Origin: Eudorina sp. 2006-703-Eu-15
Taxonomy: Eukaryota; Chlorophyta; Chlorophyceae; Chlamydomonadales; Volvocaceae
NCBI GenBank assembly: GCA_003117195.1
Contig: BDSI01000075.1
Location: 488,852-552,851 of the forward strand
DNA length: 64,000 bases
Reading direction: 5' to 3'
Shown here: positions 11,200-27,036 of the stretch, one piece after another
Numbering within the stretch: the first letter of the stretch is position 1
How the letters are laid out: every line of letters begins with the position of its first letter
Made by a program: the position numbers and the translations under genes
Notes under the pieces: generated by a model
Databases searched by the model: none
Told to the model about the DNA's origin: nothing
The model's input: only the letters and a program-made list of their open reading frames with translations

Positions 11200-14100
11200 T
11201 CACCCGGGGCCACCCGGAGCCGCTCGCGGCCCCACCCCGCCGCCCCCCGCCGCAACCCGCGCCCGCCGCCGCAGCTCCGGCAGCATCCCCCCGAACAGCT
11301 GCCACAGCAGCCGCAGCCGCGGCCGCACCCGCCCGCCGCCCGCCGCGGCCAGCCGTACTGCCCGCCATTCCTGTTCGTACAGCGCAGTCTGGCAGGCCAC
11401 CGCGGCCTGCTGCGCGCAGGGCCGTCTCGCGGCGCCGGCGACTCGGCAGACCTCCGGGGGACACAGCGCCGCCGCCGCCGCCGGCGCCGCAGCCGGCGAC
11501 GACGATGGGGTGAAGCCATGGGTAGTGCCGGCGCCGGTGCCCCCGCCCCTGATGCCGCTGCTGCTGCTGCCGTCCTCCATCGGCCTAACCGGATATGTGC
11601 TCAGCTGGCTCGAAACTAATGGATCGAGTTGGTGAGCAAGTTCGCGGCCCGGGAGGTGGCGCTGATCAGGTGTACGGCAGTACGACTGTAGCATTCGCAT
11701 CCAGCACGGACAGCTCAGCTGCGCCGCCGCGCCGCCACCGCGGCCGCCGTCGCTGCGCTCGGCCTCCGCCGCCGTCACCGCCGCCGCTGCATCAGCATCA
11801 GCATCAGCAGCGGCGGCAAGAGTTGTGCCGCCCGGAGCAGCGCCGCTGATCTCTTGCAGCACCCTGACGTTCAGCTCATCCCCCAGCTGCTGCTGCGGCT
11901 GCTGCTGCCGGGGGGCCTGCTGCTGCTGCTGCTGCTGCGGCGGCGGCGGTGGCGGCGGTTCCAACGGGGGTTCCGATGGCTCCGAGACCGTCCCCATGAT
12001 GCGGTCGGCCCCTAGGAGCGCTCGCTGAAGGGCGCGCGCCGCCGCGAGGGCGGGTGAGGTGGCGGGTCCGCTCCCACCGCCCACCGCCGAGGCCCCGTCG
12101 CCGCCGGCGGACCCGGCGGCGGCGGGGGATCGGTTGCGGCTCAGCTGTTGGTGCTGGTATAGCAGGGAGGGGTCGGCGTCCTGTGGGACCGTGGGGGGTC
12201 ACGGTCGGTGGTTGGTTGTTGACGGTTGGTGGGAACCCTGGGGTGGCCGTACCAACCACCTACCGACCACCTAGCAACCACCTTCCGCTGCCCACCCACC
12301 CACCTGAGCGCGTAGAGCCGCCCAGCTGAGCTGCTCCCACTCCTGCGCCGCCGAGCACCAGTGCGCGCGCAGCTGGAAGCGCACAACCGACCCGTGGGTC
12401 GCTAGCACGGCTTCCGCGAGCCGCACGTCGGGCAGGTCATCCGCCATGACCCGTGGGTCCAACTGTGGCAGCCGGTACTCGGGCCGCTGCAGCAGCTGCG
12501 GATCGGATCCGAATGGAGGGAGGGGATGGGGAGGTTGAGGTTGGGGTGGCGGCGGGAGTTCCTACACTCTCAGGAAGGAGGTCTGCTCGTGGTGACCTGG
12601 GTAGGGTTATACACCGCAGGCATGGGGCATGGGGCATCGAGGTGGCCCACGGGTCTTCCGGGTCGCTGCGGGGTCGGTGTGTTGGGTTACACGGCACCGG
12701 AGCCTGCCCCGCAGGGAAGCGCGCGCCCGTCGGCGCGTGTCGCTCGTGGCGGGCAGATGTACGGTAACCGCGATAGACACCCGGTCGTACCTCGTACATG
12801 CGCGCCAGTATGGAGGTGGAGACGCGGACCTTCCTCCGCCAACCGGGTGGCAGTATCGGTTGAGCTCTGGGGTGGGCGCGGTGGCGCGAGGGGAGCCCGA
12901 GCAGAGGGGACGGTGGTTTTGAGGTGATGGTCCCAGGTGATGGTCGGGGACCCATGGGTCGGGTGGGCGCGCCCAAGGGGGCCCAGCCCTTGCACCCGCC
13001 CCATCAACACACACCCTGCCGGTGGGCCTCTCGCTAAACACACCCTGCCGCGCAACGGTGGGCCCCCCGCCCCCCTCACGACTCTTGACTCACCTGGCCT
13101 CAACAAAGCACTCTCCTCCAGCGGCACCGCCAGCCTCCCCCGGTCCTGGTCCCGGTCCCGGTCCCGGTCCGGGCAGGAAACCCGGTGGGCCGCCCTGGCG
13201 GACTCGCTGCCCCGCCGGCCCGCCACCGGTCAACCCGTCAGCGGACCCTCCGCCACCGCCACCACCACCGCCACCACCACCACCACCACCACCGACATCT
13301 CGTCGCAGGTGCGGCGGCGCCAGCGCGCGGCGGTTCCGGGCAGTGCCCCCCGCGGGGACAGCCCCGCTGGCAGGGGTCGCCCCATGTGTGGCGGCGGCTG
13401 ACTGGCAGGCCGGCGGGGGGTTCGTTCGGAGTGCCTCTTGAATCTGGCCCGGACCCGGACCCGGACCCGGACCCGGACCCGGACGCTGCAGTGATCGCCG
13501 GCGGTGGCCCGTGGACGCCGAGGCGCCCGGCGCCGGCCCGGCCGCGGCGGCGGCGGCGGCGGCGGCGGCGGCTGACACTGTGGCGGCATCGGATGCTGCT
13601 GATGCTGCTGCTGCTGCTACTGCTGATGACGACATCGATGATGATGACGAGGATGATGACGAGGAAGACGGCGGCGGCGGCGGCGTGGCGCCGTCGGCCC
13701 AGTGCGGTGGGCGGATCCTGTCCCGCAGGTGGTACGGCACCCGCCGGAAGGTGCCGGTCTTGGGCGCGTCCAGCGCCTCGTTGTACAACCTGTACTGCAC
13801 GGGGTACGACAGACAACAGCGAAGTGCGCGGGGTTACGGAGGCCGGGGCCGCGGCTGGAATCGCTGAAGGGCCGTCGTGCCGCCATCTACATGTGCCAGG
13901 ACATCAGGGTGTAGGAAGGTGCGACTCCATCGCCCTCCGTTGGTGCGCACCTGCACAGCATGATGCTGTACGGATGATCGGCGCCGTACTCATCCGCGCA
14001 CCAGCACCACAGCCGGTACGCCTCCTGCACCACGCCGGCGGCCTCGTGGCAGAACATATACCGCCGGGTGAGGTACTCCTCCTCCGCCTCCGCCTCCGCA

Positions 14101-17100
14101 TCCTCCGCATCCTCCCCCTCGCCTGCCGCCGCCGCCGCCCACTGCTTCCCTGCTGCCGCCGCCGCCGCCGCCCCGGCCTCTGCCTCCGCCTTGTCGCCGG
14201 GCGCCTCAGCGGCAGGCGGCGGCAGGGCCTCCCAGCCGGCCGGAGGCTCCAGAACCACCCGGTCCGCCGGGAACGGCTCCCCGTGGGAAGAGGATGATGA
14301 TGATGATGAAGAGGAGGAGGCGGAGGCGGACGACGAGGTGGTGGTGGATGAAGAGGCGGTCACGCGGGGTTCGGAGCGGAGGCGGTGTGTGCAGGTGCTG
14401 CGGGTGCTTGCCATGCCCCCGGACAGCCTGTCCTCCTCCCCCGCAGCCTGCTCCTCCACCTCCCGCCCCACACCGGGGTACTCCTCAAACTGGCTCACCA
14501 CCTGAGCTCACCACGATTGGGGGCAGGGGGTGGGTGGGCGGGGTGGGTATAGGACATTGGTATAGACACATTCAAACTGCGCTGCTGCCAGAGCAAAGGT
14601 CCGGTGAAGAATCAACTGTACCAGGATCAGGGGGTGGGCGGGGTGGGTAGGTGTGCGGAAGGGTGGGCGGGGTGGGTAGGTGCGCGGATGGGTGGGCGGG
14701 CAGTGGAGCCGACCCTCCTCCACGAGAGAGGAGGTCAGTGTATTGTGTTCTCCAGGGAGGGAGGGAGGGAGAGGCCTGGGCTCCAGGGGCGGGGGGTGGA
14801 TGCGCGAACGGCCTGGGGCTCCAGGGGGGGCGGGGACGGGACGAGGGTGTCCCGTGGGTCGGATCGTGGTCGGCAGCCGGTCGACCAACCGACTGCCCCC
14901 ACGTCCGCCCTAACGATGATCCTCCTCGCCGCCGGCCTGACGTCGTGTGCCTACCTGCTCGTCCCAGATCAGCGTGTACAGGTCGCCATCGTAGTCGCCG
15001 CCCGACATGTCGTGCACCGGCGGCGTCGATCCCGCCGTCGAGAAGATCAGGAGCCCGCCGCCGGCGCCGGCATCACCGCCGCCGCCGTCGCAAACGCTCC
15101 CATCCCGTGGGTCGGGCCCCTGCCGCCCGCCGTCCTGCCCGGCCCCGGCGGTTGGGAGGCCCATCTGCTGCAGCAGCTGCGGCGGCGGCGGCACCAGACG
15201 CAGCTTCCGGAGATCCCGAGGATGCAGTCCGGGAAACCTGCGACGAGGGTGCGCCAACGACCCGGGTGTTGCGGCTGTCCTTCACCCAGGTGAGGGGGAT
15301 GATGGGAGATGCGGCAGCGCCGACCCGCGGGTCACAAGCCCCCGGTGCGATCCGTACTCCTCCCTCCCAAGCTGCTAGAAGAGGGGAAGCCCATACTGGC
15401 AGTGTACGGCAGTGTACGGCAAACGGCTTTCTGCTACTAACCTGGATCGCTGGCTGGCTGCCTGGCTGACTGCCTTCCCCCGCTACTGGCCGTTCACGTC
15501 GAGCTTCGACTGCACTCACCCCGCACTCACCCCGCCCGCCGGCCCGCACCCGCTCGCCACCCACCGATACACCACGACGTCGCGGCCGCGCCGCTCCCTC
15601 GGGCACCTCGGACCACCGCCGCCGTCGACTGCTGCTCCGTCGCCGCCATCGGTTCCTCCACAACCAACCCCCAGCACCTCCGAAACCAGCCCATCGCGGC
15701 CACCCGAGCGCAGCTGCCCCCTCTCGTCCGCACCGCCCAGCTCCAGAACCAAACCCGGCAGCACCACGCAGCAGCAGCCCGCCGGCACGCTGCCGCTGGG
15801 GTCGGGCAGCCCCATCAGGGAGGCGCTCCACCGCAGCGGCAGCCGCAGCTCCTGCAGCTGTCGCCAGGCGCGCGTCGCTGCGGCCTGAGGGAGGCGGGAG
15901 GAGGGGCAACACGGGCGGGTCGTGATTGATGGCGGGCAAAATCCAACCCCCCAACCCCAACCCCAATACCGAGCCCCAGCGACCGCCCACAGCAGGCAGC
16001 TGTACCCCGGGTGCGGATGTGGCTGGGCGTGGGTGCGTGCACCGGTAGTGGCAGGGGTGGGGAGGTGGAGGTGTGTGGAGCGGCGTGGATGCCGCCAAAA
16101 CGGCGGGAGGGCTGTCATCCCTCCGCCCTCCGCCCTCCCCAGCGGCGGCCCGCAAGCCTCCCACCCCCGAGTATCGCACCAGCCCCCTGCCCCCGCGGAG
16201 GAAAGCATCATTCATATAAAAAAGCAACCCCGCCGTACCGTAGCCGTCGGAGGCGCGTTCCGTACAATGCCGTACTGTACGGCCGGGATGCAGCGCACCT
16301 GCAGCAACTCCCGGGTCCTGAAGTCCATTGGAGGTCTTCTCCCCGCGTCGCCGCCACCGCCGCCGCCACCGCCACCGCCACCGCCACCGCCACCGCCGCC
16401 GTCTGCTGCCTCTGCCGCCACTGCCGTCTGCTGCTGCTCCCCTTGCTGCTCTCTTGGAACCGCCTCGTACGGCGACCCGTCGTCGTACTCCGCCAGCGCC
16501 GCCGCCAGAGCGGCGTCGCCGCTGCGGGCAGCCAGCCCCCGCGCCGCCGCCAGGTCGCCTCGCGCCGCCGCCAGCACCCCACTCAACTCGGTGGTCAGTG
16601 CGGCCAGCAGCGGACGCCAGTCCACACAGCAGGCGCTGAGGAGCAGCAGCAACGGCCCGTTTAGGCGCGCGACTGCGCGGGGTCGAACTGGCGACTTGCG
16701 GACGACCTCCAGCGCCGCTGAGGTCGTCGCCGCCGCGGCCGGAGGCCGGGGTCTTGAAATCAGTGCTGAGTGGGTCGGCTCCCCGTAGAGCGAGGTGTTG
16801 GAGGAGGAGGAGGAGGAGGAGGGAGAGAAGGCGGGTGAGGAGGGGCCGAGCGAGCTGCGAAGGTCCCGGAGCCGGGTTTGGAGTTCGCTCCAGGAGGGGG
16901 CCTTCACCTGGGAGGCTCGCACCAGCAGCGACACGCCCGGCGGCAGCCCCGAAACCACAGGTGTGAAGGTGCCCTTGATGAGCGCACCGACCCGCGGGTC
17001 ATAGACCCGCAGCTGCACCGCCGGCTCCGCCCGCGCGACGCGCCCCATCGCCGCCCCCGTGTCGGCTGCCCCGGCTTCGCCGCCGTTGCCCACCCCATTC

Positions 17101-17352
17101 TGCGGACCCGACGGCTGTAGCTGTGACGCCGCCGGCGGCCGCGGTGGCTGTAGCTGCAAGGGCGCCGCCACCGGCACCCCTTGCTGGACGTACGGTATCG
17201 TGCCGGCGAGCCGCGCGCAAATGAGCCCGTTGCCGTCCGTCATCACGGAGCCGGTACACGACAACACGTCGTTCGTGTACGACACAGCGTCTGAGCTCAG
17301 CCGCATGGGCCAGGTGCCGCTGAGGAACAGCTCGGGCCGACTGGCGGCCTTG

Positions 17353-17385
<33 letters not shown>

Positions 17386-19858
17386 CCCGCGGTGTCGCTG
17401 GCGGCGGCCGACGCCCGCCGCGCCGCGCCCGCCGCCGTGTCCACGTCGGCCAGAAGCTGCCGTACCGCTGACGGCGGCCCCAGGCTCCGAAACCCATGTC
17501 GTACATCATCGTACGAAAGCGTATCAAGAGCGAAGAAGCAGATCTTCTCCCCCGCCTTACCGGCGTCCTTGACCACCAGTCGGCGGTAGCGACGGCCCGC
17601 CACCACCATCCCCTCCGTCAGCAGCGCCGCCAGGGGATCGTCGGCACCGCCGTCACCGCCAGCCTCCTCGTCGCCCGGCGACGCAGCTGCCGTTGCAGCT
17701 GCCGCTGCCGCTGCCGCTGGCGCGGACTGACGAGGCGCGGGCGCGGGCGCTGGGTAGCCTCCTCCCCGCCGGCGGTCTCGTTGGGGCCGCATGTCGGCAG
17801 TCAGTCGGAGGAAGAGCAGTCGGTCCAGGGAGGCTGCTGTGGGGGATTCCATCCGGGCCCCCACCCCGCGCGGGAAGACGGGGCGCGTGGGAGCGACAGG
17901 GAAAGAGTGAGATAGTGAGAACGAGAGGGTTAAGGGAAGCGGAAGAGGTATCTCAGCCGACGCATCATCATCACCATCATCAAAAGGGGGGCTGCGGTGC
18001 GAGGTGGCGATGCGAATTAACGAGTGGCAGCCGCTGGCCACAATGAACGAGTGCCGTACACCTGGGCCCTGCCCCATAACATCCGACATCCTAACACGCG
18101 CGGGGAGGGCCCGCAGCTTTAAGGAGGGGGCCCAGTGGGGCATCCCATGGGACTGACGGATCCCGTCAGCGCGGGGCAGGACCCCGGTGCGCCCTCCCGT
18201 CGAATCCGGCGCGGCTGGCAGCTATTCGTTGATTGTTCCACGCTTGCTTGTTTTTCATCCGTCCGTGGCATCGGCCGTCCGTTTGTGCCGTCCCCGTCCC
18301 AAGCCCCAGCCCCAGGGGCCCGCACCCACCCACCGAGCGGGTGTCGCTGCAAGTACGAGCCCGGGATGTCGTACATGTCGTACATCATGCGCTCGAGACG
18401 CGGCCGGGCCCCTCGAGGGCCCGCCGCGGCCATCCCGTCCAGCCCCACCACCGCCGTCAGCGCTCGGCAGCCGTACATCGCCTCCGCCTCTGCCGCTGCG
18501 TGTTGTCCGCCGCCGTCGCCGCCGCCGCCGCCGCCGCTGCTGACCTGGCCGGGTGTCCCCGCCAGCGCCGATTCGTCCGCCAGCCTGCTTTGCCACGCGG
18601 GCCCTGCTGCCTGCCCTGCCCCGGGCCACCCGATGGGGCGCAGCTCCGGGTTCCAGACATAGCGACACTCCCCCTCCGCCTCCGCCTCCCCTTCCGCCCC
18701 GCCACCTCCACCGCCGCCTCCGCATCCGCTGCCTCCTCCATCCGCCACATGAGCCTCAGCCGTTGACCCCTCCGCCGCCTCCCCGTCGGGCCACAGCACC
18801 TCAACCGCCGGCACTGCACCGTCGCTGGGCAGCCGTACCTCCGGCAGGTCCCGGAGCGGCGGCGCAGGCGCGCGCGCCCGCGCCGCTGCCTCCAGCCCCC
18901 GCCGGCCGCTGTCGTACGATAGCCACCCCGACGACAGGAACACCAGCAGGGCCTCCCCAGGGCTGAGGGTCCCCCGGGTGGTGCCGCCGGGGTGCATTGT
19001 CGCCGCCGTCGCCGCCACCGCGGCCATCGGGGCGGTCCCCACACCCCAACCCTGCCCGCCGGGCCCAACTGCATGGGGGGCAGTTCCGCCCCAGTTCCCG
19101 TCGGAGCTCGAGCTCGAGCTTGAGCCCGCGGCTGCGGCTGCGGCTGCGGCTGCCAGTTCATCCAACGCCGCGGCCAGCTGGTGTGGCGGTGCGTCCAGCA
19201 GTGCGGCCAGACGAGGCAGAGGGAGGGCGGACAACACGATGCTGTGCTGGTGGAGCAGCAGGCTGGGGGGTTGAGAGAGAGAGAGGGGCGCGGGGGGGTA
19301 GAGGGACGGAGGAGCGGGACGGGGCGGGGTGTTAGTGCACAGGGCAGCGGTGCAAGGACGAGGGCAGGGGCGAAGGCGTGCGCGGGTGTGACACGAGGCG
19401 AAGAGGGGTGGGAAGACACACGGAGCCGCTCGCGGGGCAGAGCAGTCGAGGCGATGTGGGAGGGGGGGGGCGGGGGTTGAGAGCAATGTGTGTGTCGGGG
19501 GGATAGCACGTCGAGGTGGGATGGGGCAGGTGTCGCGGAGGCAGGACGCAGGTCATCGCCTGTAGTGGTGTGGAGCTGTGATGGAGTACCGCAGGGGCAG
19601 TTGGACTATGATGACGCACCGTAGGGGCAGTGGGAGCTGCAGGTAGAGGCGGAGCTTGGCGGCGAGTTGCCGAGCGCGCGCGGGGTCGGGTTCGCAACCA
19701 TGCCGCTTGGCGAGCTGCGCCGTCAATGCCTCCGGCCCGCAGTTGCTGTTCCCAGTGATTGCCGATAGTACGTGCCAGTCTCCAAGTATCTCGTCCAGGA
19801 GGCGATGCTCCCGGTCGCTGCTTACGGCTGGCCGGGCCGATTGGCGCGCGTTGGCCAT
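11200..19858 (-). CDS. RNA-dependent RNA polymerase (eukaryotic RDR)
   Basis: Exons (+ coordinates, read right to left) are 19620-19858, 18334-19262, 16299-17836, 15565-15884, 14955-15237, 13951-14501, 13094-13789, 12791-12866, 12304-12495 and 11200-12180, giving about 1,934 residues in frame. RDR blocks appear in the expected order. TDGNGLICARLA (about 588-599) corresponds to the usual SDGIGKIS. VYDPRVGALIKG (about 667) follows. LPLRWSASLMGLPDPSG (about 917) is the double-psi barrel entry. VVVYR is spliced to FPGLHPRDLRKL (about 1005-1021), equivalent to NPCLHPGD. SGGDYDGDLYTLIWDEQ carries the metal-binding Asp 1090, 1092 and 1094 (bases 14982-14996). ALDAPKTG (about 1292) comes later. RDRs make dsRNA for Dicer in RNA silencing. 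There is no recognisable RRM, and large Ala/Gly/Ser/Gln inserts inflate the length. Start MANARQ at 19858 was chosen; an in-frame ATG at 19900 is possible. The exon ends at 12866 and 17836 are best guesses. Confidence 0.9.
14546..14590 (-). repeat. Intron motif family 1, copy in the RDR gene
   Basis: Read on the minus strand, this gives AGCGCAGTTTGAATGTGTC followed by an ACCAATGTCCTATACCC block. It sits near the 3' end of the RDR intron 14502-14954, in the sense orientation of that gene, as do most copies in GRV2 introns. Confidence 0.75.
14633..14706 (+). repeat. ~30-bp tandem repeat in an RDR intron
   Basis: Roughly two and a half units of GGGTGGGCGGGGTGGGTAGG plus GTGCGCGGA lie in the intron between RDR exons 13951-14501 and 14955-15237. 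Confidence 0.75.
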
Positions 19859-20172
19859 GCCGCAGGGACCCGGGAGCCGGCAGTTCGAAATGCTGTTCAA
19901 CTGGGTCTGCCTAAATACAATTTATTTATTGTATCAAGTGGTACCTGGCAAAATGCTCTGGCATTGTCCCTGCGTTCCTTCATGCAAGACAGACGTTGCG
20001 CCGTACTCATCTAAACCGAAAAAGGAGGTCAGACACTGCCTTGCTTTCACACTCTTGCAACAGCTGCAAATCATCTTACACGTCTGCGACCTAACACATA
20101 GGCAATTCGGCTGGCCTGAGCTGCGTCGGTTGCCTGCATAAAGTCTCTAGAAGCGAAGCATACGTGGCAAAA
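19859..20172. promoter_or_regulatory. Short divergent promoter between RDR and the FAM210-like gene
   Basis: Only 314 bases separate the chosen RDR start codon (minus) from the ATG of the FAM210-like gene (plus). Both promoters and 5' leaders must fit here. It is AT-richer than the coding flanks, including a TTTATTTATTG stretch near 19920. No specific box can be assigned. Confidence 0.5.
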
Positions 20173-22023
20173 ATGCAGGCACCCATGCAGCTGTCGCGCC
20201 GTGGCTCAATTGTGCGCCGATGTGAGCGCACTGCGTGCAGGTAGATATCTGTGAAGCAGCGCTCCACACGTTACCTTTTCGCTGCGGCGCCCAACCACCT
20301 TGCGTCCTATTTCATAGGCCATACACGCCGGTCCGGCCTTCGTGGCAAGTCGTTCGGTCATCCCCAACTACAAAGGTAATTCAATTTCGCCAGTCCTCCA
20401 TGTTTGCTGGCCGTGGTGCACTTCCTCCAACAGCCATGTTCGGCGGAACGCCTGCGCAGGAGCCCGAGGTGCAGGCTAAAAGCGAGGCAGAAATTGCCAC
20501 GGAGAAGTATGGTCTGGAGGCAGGCTTGTTCAAGGTGCGGTGTACCACCGTTTGGCTGACCATTCCCACGCTCTGACGTTCTCGGTTCACGAGCTATCCC
20601 GTGCCCCTGCATGTCCGCTTGCCCCAACACAGGCCCTCACCTCTAAGGACGGGGAGGGCAAGTTGAGCAGCACGGAGCAGGCGAAGCAGCTGCTGACCCA
20701 GTACGGCTCCGCGTACCTGATAACCTCCATCTCCTTCGCCATCGTCTCCTTTGCGGCTTGCTATTTTGCGGTCGACGCGGGTGGGTCTGAACCTGACATG
20801 ATGCGGCAGCGGTTTGCTGGACTGCACTGGTGCATCTGTGTTCTGCCTGCCACCACGCGGGTTACGGCAAGAAAGCTCGGTGCTCGCCGAACAACTCGTC
20901 CCACGTCCGCATTTCCACTTGGACGGAGCAAATGACCTCAGCCGGTTGTTGCCCATAAACTGCAGGCGTGGACGTAGCGGCGCTGCTGTCAAAGGTCGGC
21001 ATCCAGGTATCGGACACGAGCGAGAAGGTGCGTCCCCCGGGGGTGTGTATGGAAGGTCCACGGGCGCACATGCATGGGCTGTGCAGGATGCCCGGTGCAG
21101 GCAGGGTGCAGGGCAGGGTGCAGGGCACGCCGTGTTGCAAGGGGCATCCAGGCGCCCGAGTTGGGGCAGTCAGCCGAGGGGCTGCGGATGTGTTGTTGGT
21201 GGGTGGGACGACGCAAAGGAGCGCGTTGTGGCATCGTGGTTTCGGATCCACGTGGGTTTGGTTCACGTGGGCTGTTTCTCCGGGGGCAGCTGCCCTTGGT
21301 GCCATGTTGGTGTGGGGGGTCGCGTAAGCAGGGAGAGCTTATACAGGCTGGGATTTGGGGGGATGACAGAGAAGCGAACTGGCGGACGAGACGGCCCTTA
21401 AACCATCACGAATGCGCGGGGACGGAGACTGGCTGGGCGTGGATGCCTTGGCAGCGGGGATCGAGCCCTGCCTCAGCGGGCCGAAGAGCCCATGCCATAC
21501 AGGGCAGCTCCATGGGATGCCCATGCCATGGAGCTGACCTGTATGGCAGGCTCTTCGGCCCGCTGAGGCAGGGCTCGATCTCCGGGCGGGGGGGCACCGT
21601 TTCGGCTGGTCCAGTACTGCGCGGGAGGCAGTCTGGCGGTCCGCTGTCGTTGCGTGTCGGTACCCAGATGAGATGAGGATCGGGACGCGGGGTACGACGA
21701 CTCGGGACGGGGCGGTCGTCCCCCGGGGTCCGTGGGGGTGTCCCGGTGCCCCCGGGCCCCATGCTCAATCACCGTGTAATGTAACAAATAAAGCGGCCTG
21801 CTAGCGGTTTCTAAACTGAGGGGGCGCTTGCGGACCTGACGCCGTCTCCCCGTCGCGCGCTGCCCCTCTGCCGCTGCTCCCCGATGTGCAGGTGGGGACC
21901 TTTGCGCTGGCGTACGCGGCCCACAAGGCGCTGTCGCCCGTGCGCTTCCCGCCCACGGTCGCCCTGACGCCGGTGGTGGCCAAGTACTTGGGGAAGAAGA
22001 AGGAGTCGAGCGGCAGCCAGTGA
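20173..22023 (+). CDS. DUF1279 / FAM210-like membrane protein, probably plastid
   Basis: Exons are 20173-20240, 20318-20534, 20633-20780, 20966-21027 and 21892-22023, encoding 208 residues with consistent phases. The N-terminus (MQAPMQLSRRGSIVRRCERTACR) is basic, Ser/Arg-rich and free of acidic residues except one Glu, as expected of an organelle transit peptide. The DUF1279 pattern is visible: YGSAYLITSISFAIVSFAACYF (from about residue 119) forms a membrane helix, GVDVAALLSKVGI follows, and the last exon has AYAAHKALSPVRFPPTVALTP. FAM210 proteins are organelle membrane proteins of poorly defined function. Plant and algal members are mostly chloroplastic. The fourth intron is unusually long for this gene and contains a large hairpin. 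An alternative start at internal ATG 20401 would drop the transit peptide. Confidence 0.85.
21460..21579 (+). repeat. Long near-perfect inverted repeat (hairpin) in an intron
   Basis: Arms 21460-21515 and 21526-21579 pair around a 10-base loop. The outer 30 bases pair perfectly, from ATCGAGCCCTGCCTCAGCGG on the left arm inward. The inner part has only a two-base bulge and one mismatch. It lies inside the fourth intron (21028-21891) of the FAM210-like gene. A miRNA-type precursor or a small TIR element are the two plausible readings. Confidence 0.9.
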
Positions 22024-22688
22024 AATCGTGCGCTGCGGTGTGTAGCATTACGAGTATCGGCTGTGAGTGTGAGGACGCTGTACATTATTTGTGGAGTGTA
22101 TGAGAGTGAGCGGATGCGAGTCGCGTTGAGGCGTCGAAAGCAGCGGTGCCCCAGGCGGCACGAGCGTAGAGTGCAGAGAGGATTTACTATGGTTGGAGTT
22201 ATGACACAGCGTACGTATGCCGGGAGCAGTGGAACGCTTCCGACCGATGGATGTCTCGGCGCCCTTTCGAAGCCATCGGATTGATAATTGTTAGGTGTAA
22301 CGATTGGACGATCTCACAAATGCAAACTAGTAGGTCACCGCGTGCGCGTGGTAGACACCGACAGGCGCACAAGCGCCCGACGGCAGTTGAATGAAATCGA
22401 TTCCTTTTGTTATTCATATTGAGGAATGTAAATCTGAGCATTCTTCTGGTAATAATCGGTTGTCGTTCAACAACTATGGAGGGCACCTTCCGAGCGCTGT
22501 GAGTGGTGTCGTCCCTGCGCCGTACAAGGCGTCGCCCGGCCACTCAGTGACGCAACCGAGCGCCATAAAACCTCGGTTGGTGCAAGTCATGTACTATTTC
22601 GAGGTGAGATTTTGCCACTCAGTATTCTGGAGAACAGTTAGGTTGCTTTAATACACGAAACCTACTAGACCACCCACTCCAGATAACT
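22024..22688. other. Intergenic region, FAM210-like 3' end to FTSH1 start
   Basis: Holds the 3' UTR of the FAM210-like gene (TGTAA at 22296) and the promoter and leader of FTSH1. No other gene is seen. Confidence 0.6.
22296..22300 (+). terminator. TGTAA polyadenylation signal (FAM210-like gene)
   Basis: TGTAA lies about 270 bases after the stop codon, a normal 3' UTR length for this group. Confidence 0.6.
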
Positions 22689-26765
<4,077 letters not shown>

Positions 26766-27031
26766 ACACACGCAACCGACACAGCGCGTGACAAGCAAAG
26801 CGGTGATGAGCCTCCTGATCGTTGGTTGCCGCGTGAGCTGGGGGAGGTGAAGGTATGGCGGACGTTTTAGTGGTCCGGGATGTTATCTGCGCTTGGCGGA
26901 ACCTCGTCGTGTTTAGGGCTTGGTCGAGGGCTCTCAGCGACAAGCTCTGCTGCTGTTGTTTCCTCTGCTGCCAGCACGGAAAGAGGTATTGAGGAAGGCG
27001 GCAGGCCGCGCGAAGCATATGTACAGATATG

Positions 27032-27036
27032 TGTAA
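27032..27036 (+). terminator. TGTAA polyadenylation signal (FTSH1)
   Basis: The first TGTAA after the FTSH1 stop at 26765. A second lies at 27295, so alternative 3' ends are possible. Confidence 0.55.

Noticed and set aside
18119..18333. Extension of RDR exon 2 to the frame end at 18119
   Set aside because: A donor at 18333 (CTCG/GTGGGT) joins in phase to the acceptor before ASLDRLLFLRL. The remainder reads as noncoding.
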